NCBI GenBank assembly: GCA_036346405.1
Contig: CM070551.1
Location: 58,298,488-58,362,487, forward strand
Direction: 5' to 3'
Source: Phyllostachys edulis
Lineage: Eukaryota; Streptophyta; Magnoliopsida; Poales; Poaceae
DNA: 64,000 nt
Shown here: positions 21,554 to 33,140 of the stretch, one piece after another
How positions within the stretch are numbered: position 1 is the first letter of the stretch
Layout of the letters: the number at the start of each line of letters is the position of its first letter
The notes under the pieces: generated by a model
Told to the model about the DNA's origin: nothing
The model's database searches: none
The model's input: the letters and a program-made list of their open reading frames with translations, nothing else
Position numbers and translations under genes: made by a program

Positions 21554-22696
21554 TCTTGTAAAAAAACAAGGCAATATCAAAATATTTCGCTTTAGATTAA
21601 ATGATCTTTGTAATGGTGTCTCCCTTTTTTCCCTCTTTGGTCAGCCAAGGAGGTAATTCGACGTATCCTCCAAACTTTGTTTTTCCACCACGTTGTTACT
21701 CTTTTTTATATATTTTTTTATCATCCCGTTGTTACTATTTTATTTCAAATCTGTACTCGTTTCCTCTTTAGAATAATAATAATAATAAAGTACTCATTTA
21801 ACTGTAGACTAGTCCTCGTTCACGTAAGAGTCACTTCACTTTAATCTACGCCAAGGTCTCGTCAGGCATTTTCGCTGCTACGTGCTATGAGCTTCCACGG
21901 CCACACATTAACCGTAGACAACGAGGACACGCGAACGGTGTTAGTCAAGGCTTGATAGGTACTACAATATGTCTTGATCACGATCGATTTTGCCATTATT
22001 CATCGAGTACAAGCTCGATGACTAAAATCCGAGACTGACTTTGTTTACCGGTTCCAATTTTTCATCTTCCCAACTCCATTGGAACCGGAGACTCCTAGCT
22101 AACAGTCAATCGGAGAGTGAAATCTAAACAGTGCCACATGGAGTGTAAGTTTTCAAATTTATATATATTAAACAAGTAATCCCTACTTACCACAATCAAT
22201 ATTATTTCTTCCTTTCCTCGTACAGCCGCATCACCCTTATTTTTTACAACCCCTGGATTAGACTTGAGTGCCACATATGTTTATTAGATACAATTAGTCT
22301 CCACTAATTGCAATTATATCTATTTATCTGTCTGGCCGTCGGATTGCTAACAGAAATTGTTGCGGCCATTTGATTCACAACGAACACATTGATTTATACC
22401 AATTCTTGATGCAACGTGCGGGGTATCCTTCTAGTATTCAAAGCGATTCATGACGGCAAACGCAGTTTGCATGTCATAGGTGTGTGTTGACATCACATTA
22501 GCAAAGCCAACCTGCTGTGCTGCCACAATTAATATTCCAAGTTTCTAACCCATCAAAGGGACTAGGAGTGTGACTTGCAAGATCTCTAACTAGCACTGCC
22601 AAACAATCTGACTCCGAAGTCGGAACACCGACAAGATCTGAAAGAAGTAGACTAAAGAGAACATTTGCGAGCTTGCCAATTGACTGACAAACCTAG
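21554..22696. other. Unassigned stretch
   Basis: About 1.1 kb with no open frame of note and no recognised repeat ends. The last ~60 bp (22,640-22,696) matches the sequence around 19,070-19,122, the pre-insertion flank of the hAT-like element. Confidence 0.3.
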
Positions 22697-23551
22697 CAGG
22701 GGCAGAGTCAGCTATGGTGCTCGGTATGCACGGGCACCCTCATTTTTTTTGAAAATTATATATCCTTGCTAGCTATAATTTATAAATAAATTTGGAATTC
22801 GTTTCATTTTGATAATACTTGAAGGACTCAGGTGAAATTGTATTCTCGGGTGATGAAAATTAGGTATCTTATATGAGAAATTTTACTTACAAATTTTGAA
22901 GTCATATGTAACGTAAATAGATTGTGTCAATGTGTTAAAAACAATGTGTTTCTCATATGATGGGTACACGAGCTGTCATGCGGGCCATAGGGCATACTAA
23001 TAAAAATTTATGGAATGTATGTACATTTTTAGTAATATGTTCAGACATCTTTAATTTTTTTTATCACTGTTAGTATTTATTATCGTCATCATTCCATAAA
23101 ACAAGTTGTTTTTTTTGCAAATAATTATGTAAAGTATTCAATTAATTGGAAAGAAACCCTAACTATTTAATAGGAACGTTAAGTTCCATATGCATACAAT
23201 ATTCACAATGTATGGTTTCCACAGCGCTAACATTTGATTGGTCGATAATCGCTTAACAATTGTCTTTTTACCCTATTTATAAGCATCAATGGTGCACCTC
23301 TAAGGTCATGTACAATAGGCTTACATCAGCTGTCTATAACCTCTGTCACGTATGATTTAAGCTGATATGGATGAAAGAGAATAAAGAGAGAGAAATATGC
23401 TGTCTATAATCCTGTAGCCGACTATATCACCACAACCCATTGTATGAGCTATCTTTAGTGTTGTCTACAGGTGACATAGATAGTTGCTATAGACAGCAGC
23501 TATCTATAATATTGTACATGCCCTAGCATAAATTTTCTAGCCCCGCCACTG
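22697..23551. mobile_element. Non-autonomous hAT-like element
   Basis: The left end CAGGGGCAGAGTCAGC and right end (inward) CAGTGGCGGGGCTAG form imperfect terminal inverted repeats of the hAT type. The flanking 8-mers AAACCTAG and GAACCGAG match at 6 of 8 positions, as expected for an aged hAT duplication. The related locus at 19,060-19,230 lacks the element and has a single GACAAGCCTATTGTCGCT at the same place, giving an independent empty-site confirmation. A smaller MITE lies inside (23,304-23,523). No transposase. Confidence 0.78.
23304..23523. mobile_element. 220-bp MITE nested in the hAT-like element
   Basis: Terminal inverted repeats GGTCATGTACAATAG and (inward from the right) GGGCATGTACAATAT bound a 220-bp AT-rich segment with internal GCTGTCTATA/TATAGACAGC complementarity. 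Flanks are TAA and TAG, so a 3-bp TWA-type duplication is possible but not exact. No coding capacity. Confidence 0.7.
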
Positions 23552-24149
23552 GAACCGAGTGTCGCTATTACAGAGAATACTCAGCATTACGCTACTCGGA
23601 CATGACGAGTTCCCTGCATGGGTAGGGCGGGAAGTGTTTATAAATAGACGAGGTCTGTTAGATGTGTGAAAAGAGTACGTATCTACCTCTTTCAGATCTT
23701 TTGTCTAATCATCTGAATATGTGTTGCACTAGGTGGTCATGTGTGATCTTGGCACTTACCATGCAATCCATATGGAGGAGTATTTAGTGCAAACACATAT
23801 ACCCAAGTGAAAAAACAAACTATGGTATTTTTAAGGTACACCCACTTATCTAAGGCCATCCATTTTGAAAGATTCAATAGTTGATGTTCCAATTACCATG
23901 TAGGTGCTAATAGGTCACCACTCACCATTTTAGTAATAAAGACTGTTGACGTGGGCAGGTCACCTGCTGTTTGGTGGGCGCGCGGCAGGCCACATGCCAT
24001 GCGGTGGGGGCTAGCCACGCAACTAGTGACCCACAGTAAGCCAGCTTGAGAAGGGAAGGTAAGAGAAAAGACTTACTTGCGAGCAGAGGCGACAGCGGCT
24101 CAAGGGAGTGGTGGAGCCATCCCCTCCGACACACAGTCGTCGCTGATTA

Positions 24150-24420
24150 TCTTCCCATCCCCTCCCCTGCCTCCACCGCTTCTTCCCCTCCCCTCTTTTG
24201 CTGCCACCGCTTCTTCCCCTGCCCTCCCTTGCCTCCGCCGCTTCTTCCCCTCCCCTCCCCTGCCTCCACCGCTTTTTCCCCACAAGTTCACCGTCAGCTG
24301 CTTCTTCCCCTCCCCACCCCTGCCACCGCTGCTTCTTCCCCTCCCCTCCATTGCTGCCATCGCTTCTTCTCCTACCCTCCCCTGCCTCCGCCCCTTCTTC
24401 CCCTCCCCTTCACCGTCGGT
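24150..24420. repeat. Minisatellite, ~30-bp CCGCTTCTTCCCCTCCCCT units
   Basis: Around eight imperfect units of GCTTCTTCCCCTCCCCTCC-CTGCCTCC. Open frames in all directions (Pro/Ser-rich or Gly/Glu-rich) are composition artefacts. A CAGTAGTAG-like simple sequence follows at 24,450-24,570. Confidence 0.85.
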
Positions 24421-24570
24421 TGCCATCCTCGCATCCCCTTGTTGTAGTGGTAAGCAACAGTAGCAGTTAGCAGTAGCAGTAGGCCAATAGTGCTAGTACT
24501 ACTAGTAGTTAGTAGTTAGTACTTAGTAGTAGGAGTAGCAGACTAGTTAGCAACTTAGTAATTAGTATCG

Positions 24571-26141
24571 GGTCTAGTCGTGACTAGTCAACCAAGTCAA
24601 CAAGTCGTTGCTCTTGTGACTCAACTCGACTTTATGACTTAATAACCTTGATCCCAAGCCTAATGATTGCTTGGAACATAAATATCTCAGTAACACAAGA
24701 TTAAGCATAGGCATGAGATTAATGTTAGAACCATAACCTAAAGTCTGCAGATGAGCCTGAAACTGTATGTGCCATGATGCGCACCCTTGAGGCATGGTCC
24801 TTGTAACACCTCCTCTGTGTAGTCATTTGGATACTATACATGATTTAATAACTTGAGCAACTATAGTCTATAGGCGCCACTATCATAACACCGTTTGTTA
24901 TTACACAAGCGTCCTATGGCAAATATGAGACAATGTGCATGACATATTTAATATTCCCAACTAATGCCAAACTACCCTGGTCTAGAATTAAAGCAAGTTT
25001 ATTTGCTTTCGAAGTAAAATTGCATCACCAGACCAGCAATCAAAATATGTTTACCTATACCAGCCGCATAGAATAAAAGCACTCAAAACAAAATTATTTA
25101 TTATATTGTTCAACCAGAACTAGTCGATAACAAAATAACAATCTCAGCTCCATTTTTGCAAATTAACTAGAGCCGTCCATTTATCATGCTGGAACAGGTT
25201 CATGTGGTGTCATGCCATGCCAATGCGATAACTGATCACAGGCAACCCCACAATCAACCCCAATGGCCACCCATCTGTTAAATGTATTTATGACCAGAAC
25301 CTAGTCATAGCGAACTGAAACATGCATAAATCCTATCATGCTCGTGTCATTTTACTGTGTTATATTAATGTTTCGCAGATTAGATGTTTCAAGGATAAAT
25401 TATTCCTATTAAATATTTAAATTGTCACAATTTGTTAATCATATCATGTCATGTCAAACAGCACAGACAGGCAACCAAAACATCTCCCATTTATTTGAAC
25501 AAGCTAATTGTAGGAAATTAAAGCTGTTTTTTCCATATAATTTGTAGACGACCTTGGTGTAAATTAAAGCTGTCAAACATTTTATGTTTTCCAAGTGCTG
25601 AGAAAGCTAGTGGATGATGCATCAAAGTGGAAGTCTATTGTTGGATGATGCATCAAGCTGGTGGATGATCCTTCTACTTTGTTCTGCTAGTCTATTGTTG
25701 CAATCTAGTGTAGTTGTTATGACTTATTTCATATATGTGGTATGTAGTTGGTGATGTTGCCTTTACTTTTGCTTGGACTTTACTGTGGCATATGGATTGA
25801 AAATCTGGAACTACAGACTTGTTTGGGTGGGCCTGTAGTAATGGAAGTGAATTAACCTTTTCTTCTGCTAGTCTATTGTTGCAATCTAGGTGTAGTTGTT
25901 ATGATGTATTTCATATATTTGGCATGTAGCTGAGACTTGTGTTTTTACTGGTAACTCAAGTACATTATAGTTATTCTTTCTGAATTTTACGATTTTTTTT
26001 AATTTTTTGAAAAAAATTTCATGGTGAGATTTGTATCTCTTTTGTTCCCAAATGGCAACAAAAATTTCCCTTAGGTTAAGAGAGATTTCATGTGCCTTCG
26101 AAATCCCTCATAGAGTTTTTGTCCCATGACTTTCCTACCCT
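24571..26141. other. Unassigned AT-rich stretch with a local duplication
   Basis: No coding region recognised. A segment around 25,683-25,757 (TCTGCTAGTCTATTGTTGCA onward to the TGTAG that follows CATATATGTGGTA) is repeated with changes at 25,863-25,935, giving a ~180-bp tandem duplication. Confidence 0.4.
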
Positions 26142-26600
26142 CACTACCAGAAACACGGTTTTTCCCAAGTGCCAAAAACACTCAGGAAATGAGGCAATAC
26201 ACTCGGGAGAGACTTTCCCGAAGGCCAACACTCGGGAAATAGCACTTGGGATAGATTACTCGGGGCAAAAATAGTTTCCCGAGTGTAACCGAGCGTTACA
26301 CTCGGGAACTAATAATTTCCCGAGTGTATCTATATACACTCGGGAAACAAACCCACTCGGGAGAAAACAGTCCTCGACGGTTTCTCCAACCGTAACGGAA
26401 ATATGTACCGAGTGTGGACACTCGGGAATGTGCTAAAGAAAACACTCAGGATAGTTTCCAACGCGGACGGATGGAACCTGGGAAAATTGCCACGTGGGCG
26501 CAGTTTCCCAAGTGTCGACACTCGGGAAATTTGTGGCCGAGTTCTCGAGTGTCAACACTCGGGAAATTTTTGGTCGATTTCCCGAGTGTCGACACTCGGG
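26142..26600. repeat. CACTA subterminal repeat block, CTCGGGAA type
   Basis: More than a dozen copies of CACTCGGGAA or its complement TTCCCGAGTG in both orientations, often paired as TTTCCCGAGTGTCGACACTCGGGAAA-like palindromes (for example 26,577-26,602). In En/Spm-type elements such repeats bind the accessory transposon protein. Confidence 0.88.
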
Positions 26601-26732
26601 AATTTTCACAAGCCCTTTTTTCACTAATTTTTTACATTCGATTTTGCATTTAATTTTGAACTACACTAACAGAAAACTCAACAATCAAATAATCCATCCA
26701 TCCATTCCACAACAAGAAAAATACCACAATTC

Positions 26733-26735
<3 letters not shown>

Positions 26736-26796
<61 letters not shown>
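26736..26796. repeat. (AT)n(AG)n microsatellite
   Basis: About 43 bp of TA repeats followed by 18 bp of GA repeats. Tyr/Ile-alternating open frames across it are artefacts. Confidence 0.95.
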
Positions 26797-27489
26797 TCGA
26801 ACAAAAGGCATGATACATATAACAATTCCCGAGCTCACAACATTCAAGTTCAAATTCGAAAATCTAAGTATAAGGCATGATACATATAACAGTTCCAAGT
26901 AGTAATTTTGTAGTCTTATCCGTAATACATCAAACAAAAGCACATATCACTGCCACCATTTGCACAGAATTTCCTGCTTCAATCTTTTGTGCTATGTTAT
27001 TATGGAGGATGCGACGGGGATCACGGGGTTTCATATGTATTACTTTAGCATCATTTTGTGAGTTCTGCAGATACAACAAAACTTAATATTAGTGCCATCT
27101 TACAACAAAAGCAAGGAATTGATATTACATGAAAAGATAATTAACCTAACTATTGCTGTCACTCATCTTACATCGTCTTTATCCATAAAATTGGCCATAA
27201 GAAGAGTTGAAAGAAAAAAAGGTTTTGAGGAAGCTGATGAGTTGGGATGTCATGACAGTGATCTTATTAGTGTGCAAACAAACAATCAAAAGGGAATAGA
27301 TTACGACGGTAGCATGTGACTACTTTTATGCACACAACCTTTTTTTTTCAGTCGCAAGTATATAAAGCTCTAAAGTGTGTTTGTCAGGTGTGGTGGGTGA
27401 TAGCCGTCTGCTGAATTCGGCTTGTATCGAAGCGCTCTTGTATTCTGTTTTTGTCTTCCCACTTAATGCTAAAATGGGCATCACCTTTC

Positions 27490-27493
<4 letters not shown>

Positions 27494-27531
<38 letters not shown>
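27494..27531. repeat. (GA)n microsatellite
   Basis: Nineteen GA units within the old CACTA. Confidence 0.95.
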
Positions 27532-27537
<6 letters not shown>

Positions 27538-27744
27538 GGAGCATTCTAGAAAGGGGTAGCCTGCAAAAGCCAATTGACCTAACACCTAACATCATGAGCT
27601 CTAGTATGGCACATACAATTGTGTAACAAATATAAGTAACTTTTTAATCATAGCTATTAAAGTTGTATAGCAATTACAATTGTATTCCCACCATAATATC
27701 TTGCCACATAATTATGCGGCCATTTCGGCTAGTTATAGTAACAA

Positions 27745-27948
27745 TTGTACCAAGAAAAACCTCATGTTAGAGCTCATGGACAGCCTCCTGCGGGACTACA
27801 ATTAGGAGCTGTAAATGTTAATGAATGCGACCGATATACATCAGTGCCATTTTATTGTAAACTATCAGTGCCTTATGAACTAGCCCGTAGCTCTAAATCA
27901 TCAGTCCTAATGAAGCATATAGGAAAAGCAATAGCTATCCAATTGTGA
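27745..27948 (+). CDS. Short unrecognised ORF within the old CACTA
   Basis: A 67-codon frame containing HGQPPAGLQLGAVNVNECDR and YTSVPFYCKLSVPYELARSS, amino-acid compositions that look protein-like. No domain recognised, and the surroundings are AT-rich and non-coding. It could be a captured exon or chance. Confidence 0.2.
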   Translation: MYQEKPHVRAHGQPPAGLQLGAVNVNECDRYTSVPFYCKLSVPYELARSSKSSVLMKHIGKAIAIQL

Positions 27949-28703
27949 TATTATATAGTACAATTAAGCTCAAAACACAACATTCAAAAATGAAGCGCAG
28001 CGATTACATACTTTCTAATAGTAGTCTCACCCTTCAATTTATAAGCATCAACACCAACAAGTTGATGTAATAGTTTTCCAATGAAGAAAACTAGTAATTC
28101 AGCATCAACACATACAACTATATTAGGCATATCATTAATTGACATAGTATACTATCATGTTTAGCATACATGCAAATACCTCCAAAATTTTCAACACCAC
28201 AAGAAAAGACAGGTACATTTGCATGTTTTAGCACACATGCATGCATATATGCTACATCAACACAAAAATGGAGTGATGTATGTTCATGTTTGCACAAGTA
28301 GATCATGAAAATAGCAAGCACCTGGTGGTGGCCTCTCGGCAATGGACACATTCACATAATCTTCAGCATTAGCACCACCATCTTCAGCATTAGCACCAAC
28401 ATTAACACGTGCACCATCTTCAGCATTAGCACTAGAAGCAACTGATCCCGTCGTTCCCTACATTTTCATAAGAAATCGCATTACAAGAAATTTGCAGTAG
28501 CGACCAATAATTACATTGCATGTCATTTCAATGTCTTTTGAATCAAGCACTCACAAGAGACTAACAATATAATAATCAGTATGCAGTTACTAACCGGAGC
28601 AGATAAGTTAGGCGGTGGTTCCCCGGTGTAGGGCCATCAAGTCGAGTCCCATTCCGAGTGCTCGTGATATTTGTTTGCACATTGCCATACATTAGCCAAG
28701 TAC

Positions 28704-28705
<2 letters not shown>

Positions 28706-28753
<48 letters not shown>
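28706..28753. repeat. (AT)n microsatellite
   Basis: About 24 AT units. Confidence 0.95.
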
Positions 28754-28756
<3 letters not shown>

Positions 28757-28829
28757 CATATTACTTTATTATTGTACTACCACACTCCAACTAACTCCGC
28801 AGGAGCATTTGCTCCAACCACGCTTAGCC

Positions 28830-29523
28830 TCAATTTCCTCTTTTAGCATCACCAAGCTCGTAAACCTGAGAATATATCCCATGTGATGGTCGCGGTCGTC
28901 TTTCAAGGTGTACTTCATCTGTTGATGCAATACTCGTGGTTCGGACCTCTGAGAGGGTTGTCGGTGTGCTAATGTAGCCGGCACCCATGAAGAAACGACC
29001 ATGTTTCTTTCCTTTCCAAATTTTGTACACGTTATCGCGTCAAATGGTGAATTCATTACGTCGTAGTCCGGGCCATGAATCTCCTTAGCAGTCTTAGTAT
29101 ATGTAGCCTGTTGGACAAAATCATCAGGGCACGAAAATCATCAGGGACAAAATCATCAGAAATCATACCAAGTTCTCTGTTGCACGCTGGTTGCACAAGG
29201 TGCCCTCCTGATCACCCCTCGTAGCTTCTACATATGCCTCCATATCAGAGACAGGCCTCTGCTTCTTCTTTTCCTGCACCCAAAAAAAACCACGGCGGGC
29301 AATAAATATGTATCTGCAACATACAATCAATATGAACATGCTGACCTGCCAGGTTCTTGTAACGAGCCATAGAGGAGCTGCCTTGACGATGTGCTGCCCC
29401 GTCCATCAACAATCTCCGCTCCCTAGCAGCACAAGAGCCCTCTAACCATTGTTTGTTGCACCACCTCTTTTGGGCAATCTGCTGCCATGCATCTTCACAC
29501 TTCTGGGCCCACCAAGGTATTGC
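28830..29523 (-). pseudogene. CACTA ORF1, 3' exons (plant transposase_24-like)
   Basis: Three minus-strand exons with consensus splice sites: 29,523-29,346 (AIPWWAQKCEDAWQQIAQKR, then CAARERRLLMDGAAHRQGSS), 29,273-29,169 (KKQRPVSDMEAYVEATRGDQ) and 29,107 to about 28,830 (TKTAKEIHGPDYDVMNSPFD, then after a frameshift near 29,030 GKKHGRFFMGAGYISTPTTL). The pattern, ending in a KKHGR motif followed by an S/T-rich L-S-x-V-R stretch, is characteristic of the second protein of grass CACTA elements. The frameshift shows it is dead. It continues upstream across the nested CACTA at 32,933. Confidence 0.75.
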
Positions 29524-29599
29524 CTAAATTAACCAAGTGTTAAATATGAATAAACTAGAATTGATTGTAATCAAGGACATCGTTTGTACAGTTGGTTAC

Positions 29600-29607
29600 C
29601 TGCATGT
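29600..29607 (-). pseudogene. End of interrupted CACTA ORF1 exon 3
   Basis: These eight bases, including the TGT duplicated by the nested CACTA, finish the exon whose body is at 32,933-33,130. Removing the nested element and one TGT restores the frame ...ITLDEYMQ directly followed by a gtaacc donor. The next exon starts AIPWW in phase 0. Confidence 0.7.
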
Positions 29608-30156
29608 CACTACTACAAAAAGGCTAATACTGGACGCTTCATCACAGACGGTTGACCAAAACCATCAGATTACATTCAATCACGAGCAGTTTTGGTTTAG
29701 AGACCATCGTGTTCTCGCGCGCTAAAAACCGCTCGTGAAGAGGTAATATCACGAAGGTTCAGATGGAAAACCGCTCATGACGATCATAGACGGTTCTTGT
29801 TAATAACCGCTCGTGATAATACTACATATCACGACGGTTGTCAACAAGAACCGTTTGTGAAACATCACAGACGGTTCTTAACAATAACCGTCTGTGATAA
29901 TACAACATATCACAGACGGTTTTCAACACGAACCGTCTGTGATAATATCGCTACAGCTCCACGGTGAGTTTCTTCGTCGCCGGCGCGCTCGTTTCGCCGC
30001 CATCCGCCGGCTCCCGATCGCTCTTCATCGCATCGATCCGCTTCGGCTCCCCGATGCGTCTCTTCATCTCACGCTCCAAATTTATTCCTTGTTTTATAAA
30101 AACAATCATCCGCCATCCAAGATGATCATCCCCACATACTTATAAAAAAAACAGAA

Positions 30157-30690
30157 ATGGCTGCCTCTTCCTTGTCGCTGGCATTGATGGCCTTCCTGGC
30201 CGCACTATACAAGCACCTCTCTCGGTGTACATTGAACCTTGCTGCGGAAGAACACTGTTTGATCAACAGTGTCTTCACTCCTCTGCCGGCGGAGAATTTG
30301 CCGGAGCAGGTGACGGCCACCTTCCGCCGTCCTGACATCTTCCACCGCCGTGTCTTCCGGGTGATCTCCCACTTTCGGCGAGTTTACCACGTCATCGATG
30401 TAGTTCTTCAAAACGATGTTGCATGTCTCTAGGAGGCTTACCGTCACTTGGATCAAGATTCGAGGCGGCAGCATCGAGTCGAATGTGCCGAGACCCTCAA
30501 GAAGGGAAGAGAGCCTATGGGCTCAATTCTTCTTGGTTCAATAGTCAGAGGGTCTTCGAGAGACACTTGAACGAGCGCGTCAGCAGGTGGACGCATTTTA
30601 GGCTTCATTCGTTGATGATCAGGAACCGTCCGACACTGACACCATCGCCTATGAAGTATTGAAGACGGAGATAGCGACCTACCGCCACTA
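30157..30690 (+). CDS. Possible captured coding fragment in the 3.3-kb CACTA
   Basis: An ATG at 30,157 opens 91 codons (MAASSLSLALMAFLAALYKH...) ending at about 30,432. The next 250 bp are coding-like in shifted frames, with EAYRHLDQDSRRQHRVECAE, SEGLRETLERARQQVDAF and EPSDTDTIAYEVLKTEIATY before a stop at about 30,691, interrupted by stops. The last part looks like a short coiled-coil-prone protein end. Product unknown. Gene-fragment capture is common in CACTA elements, but chance is not excluded. Confidence 0.3.
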
Positions 30691-30859
30691 GAAAAACTTT
30701 GTTTATTTAGTGTTTCGCTTTTTAATCTTTTTAGCGGTATCGCCACGTTGTTTGGCCATATATATGAAAAATTCCAAAATGAAAAAAAAGTTTGGAGGTG
30801 AAGTTACTATATTAATTATATGTTGAATTATTGCTATAATTTTGTTTTTGCACAAAACC

Positions 30860-30862
<3 letters not shown>

Positions 30863-30942
<80 letters not shown>

Positions 30943-30971
30943 TGTATGTATGTATGTATGTATGTATGTAT
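30863..30971. repeat. (AT)n(GTAT)n compound microsatellite
   Basis: About 52 bp of TA repeats followed by about 14 TATG units. The open frames here are artefacts. Confidence 0.95.
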
Positions 30972-31368
30972 AGTTAAAGCAAATTTTCAAAGAAGATTTA
31001 AATGACAATATTGACATATAAACATGTAATTTCTTCATGTCATGTAAGTGTATATACAAGATAAATATACTTGAGAAAAAACCATATCACGGACGGTTCC
31101 ATAATGGAACCGTCTATAATAATTATCACTGACGGTTCCATAATAGAACCATCTATGATAAGTCTCTTTATTACTACGAGCTCGACCGCTAGGGTTTGCG
31201 CCGCCTCTAACTCTCTCACTCCCTCACTACGCTAGGGTTTGCGCCGCCTCTAACTCGTCACTTCCCAACAGATTTACTCTGCTCCTCCCCACCTCGACGC
31301 CACCGCCGACCCCATCGCTGCCGCCGCCCAACCCGTCGCTGTTGCTTTGGTTGTGACACCACTCTGAC

Positions 31369-31402
31369 TACACAAGACACTCACGATAGTAGTGTCTTGT
31401 GC
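31369..31402. repeat. Hairpin shared with the CACTA at 19,534-21,047
   Basis: CACAAGACACT and AGTGTCTTGTG are perfect inverted repeats around a nine-base loop, matching the hairpin at 20,137-20,169 in sequence and context. Confidence 0.65.
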
Positions 31403-32250
31403 AAGATTAGGGTCGATGCCACAACCACGGTGACGCCGCCACCTGCCACTAGGCTTGGCCCGTCTGTCTTTCTTGTACGCCATGGCTTGGTTCTCCTACT
31501 CGGCCTCCTGGCCAGCCCCGCCGATCTTTGCTTTTCCCATCCTCCTCTATTCTCCTCTAGATCCGTTAGCTTAATATCTTGTGTTGATTTTGATTTTATG
31601 CTTGGGCCTTAAGTTGTGTCCCGATGTTTGTGTGATTTATGCAAGGTGAAGGAGATGGATGAGGGTTGTCTTTGGTGGTGGGTCGCACTGGTTGTGTCAG
31701 ATCGAGGTAACCCTACCTTACTCCTCTCTCAGATTCACCCCCTTGCTCGTGGATGAAAATGGCTAGTGCTCTGCGATGGATGCCGAGGGCTACTCATGGT
31801 GTGGTGGCGGGTTTGGACACCCTTGCTCGTGGATGTCAACCGAGGGCTATTGGTGTATGTGCATTCTATGCATCTTGCTTAGTTCATGCTGTGGGTTCGG
31901 ATGGGGCTTGATATGTTATGACTTATTGGGTATGAGCTGTTGATATGTTATATTGTTATGAGTTATGACTTATTCAGAAGTGTCAAGTGTTGTCTACTAT
32001 TGATAGTGGAAACTTGCTTGGTGAACCATGGGTTGTTGATATGTATGATTGATGATTTGCAAAAATAGATGTATAAAATGTGTGATATGTATGTTATGAC
32101 TTATTTGTCGATTTGTCATTTTGTCAAGATGTCATCTCTGCTTCTCGCCATTCATTTCACATTTGTCTGTGTAACTGTGTTCATGCAGGTCAAGTTCTCC
32201 TACCTTGCGCCCTAGGTACGTCGTCCTACCATTCCATTCCTAATCTCTTC

Positions 32251-32673
32251 TCTATAAAGTCTCCAAGCGGTTGCTTGTGCCTTTAAAACCGGCATATATA
32301 TATATATATATATATATGTATTGTTAAGTGATCCCTCGGCCACTTTAGGAAATTCGCGTCACCTGACATGAGGAAGTACAACCACGGGCAACCTCATTGA
32401 GCCCTGTTACAAAAGTAATGTGCTGAAGCGCGGGTATTCGAATCGAAGTGGCATCATGTATTATCAACCAAGTAATTGATGTCCCGACGCTTCCAAGCAA
32501 AATTGCATTTTAAATTTGCAAGGGCTCAATGAGGTTGCCCTCGTTGCCATCTATTCTTCCTCATGTCGTGGACAACCCCCGAAGTGGCCGAGGGCTAGGA
32601 ACAATAGAAATATAATATATTTATGATGCCGGTTTAAAGGCACAAGCAAGCCACCGCTGGTGGCTTTATAGAG
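32251..32673. repeat. Long fold-back (~190-bp arms) in the CACTA
   Basis: The left arm (TCTCTATAAAG, GCTTGTGCCTTTAAAACCGG, CCCTCGGCCACTT, GACATGAGGAAG, GGGCAACCTCATTGAGCCC) reappears as its reverse complement from 32,673 down to about 32,520. The arms are imperfect, and a TA microsatellite (32,294-32,317) lies in the left one. Such a structure could form a double-stranded RNA precursor if transcribed. Confidence 0.8.
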
Positions 32674-32932
32674 AAATCATCTGCACGGTTTCAACCACAA
32701 ACCGCTCAGGATATATAGTCATCACGCACGGTTTGTGGCTAAGACCGCTCAGGATAGTAGTCATCATGCACGGTTTGCCAGGTCGAAACCGCTCAGGATA
32801 GTATGCATCACGACGGTTTGAAAGCCGTCGTGATGACCTCATGCATCATCGACCCATAAACTCGCATGTACTCAAGAAACTGCTCGTGATGACGTTTTTG
32901 AACTGTCTGTGAAAGCCTTTTCTGTAGTAGTG

Positions 32933-33140
32933 TGTACTCGTCCAAAGTGATATGTGTTTGGCAAGCCTCGACCCTATGAATTTTCTGTCCAAGGACTTGT
33001 GTGTAGTAAAAGATCACCGCTTGGATGTGTGCTTCGTAGATCATCTGTGGGATCAGCTTCTTAACAGAATTACGCATCACAGAATTGGTGATTGTGATGC
33101 CATTCAGCAGTCAAGGTCCTTTGTGATACCATTTCTCTAA
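32933..33140 (-). pseudogene. CACTA ORF1, interrupted middle exon
   Basis: The minus-strand frame reads NSVMRNSVKKLIPQMIYEAH, IQAVIFYYTQVLGQKIHRVE and ACQTHITLDEY up to the nested CACTA. YEARIQAVI-type and LTREQYL-type motifs at these places are typical of grass CACTA ORF1 proteins. The exon continues for eight bases at 29,607-29,600. Its 5' boundary is uncertain. Confidence 0.7.

Larger units (their letters stand above)
29608..32932. mobile_element. CACTA element, 3.3 kb, nested in ORF1 of the older CACTA
   Basis: Termini CACTACTACAAAAAGGCT and (inward from right) CACTACTACAGAAAAGGCTT, with TGT on both sides (29,605-29,607 and 32,933-32,935). Subterminal TCACAGACGGTT/AACCGTCTGTGA and AACCGCTCGTGAT repeats occur at 29,640-29,945, 31,080-31,165 and 32,680-32,920. 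No TNP2 or ORF1 remains, so it is non-autonomous. The interior has a possible captured coding fragment, a long AT/GTAT microsatellite and a ~420-bp fold-back. Good termini and an exact duplication suggest a fairly recent insertion. Confidence 0.93.

Noticed and set aside
24046..24470. Several overlapping 90-130 codon Pro/Ser-rich and Gly/Glu/Arg-rich ORFs
   Set aside because: All come from one CT-rich minisatellite in which stops are rare in every frame; no domain or conserved start.
30863..31059. Long Tyr/Ile and Cys/Val/Met-alternating open frames
   Set aside because: They are translations of (AT)n and (GTAT)n microsatellites; the same applies at 26,736-26,796 and 28,706-28,753.
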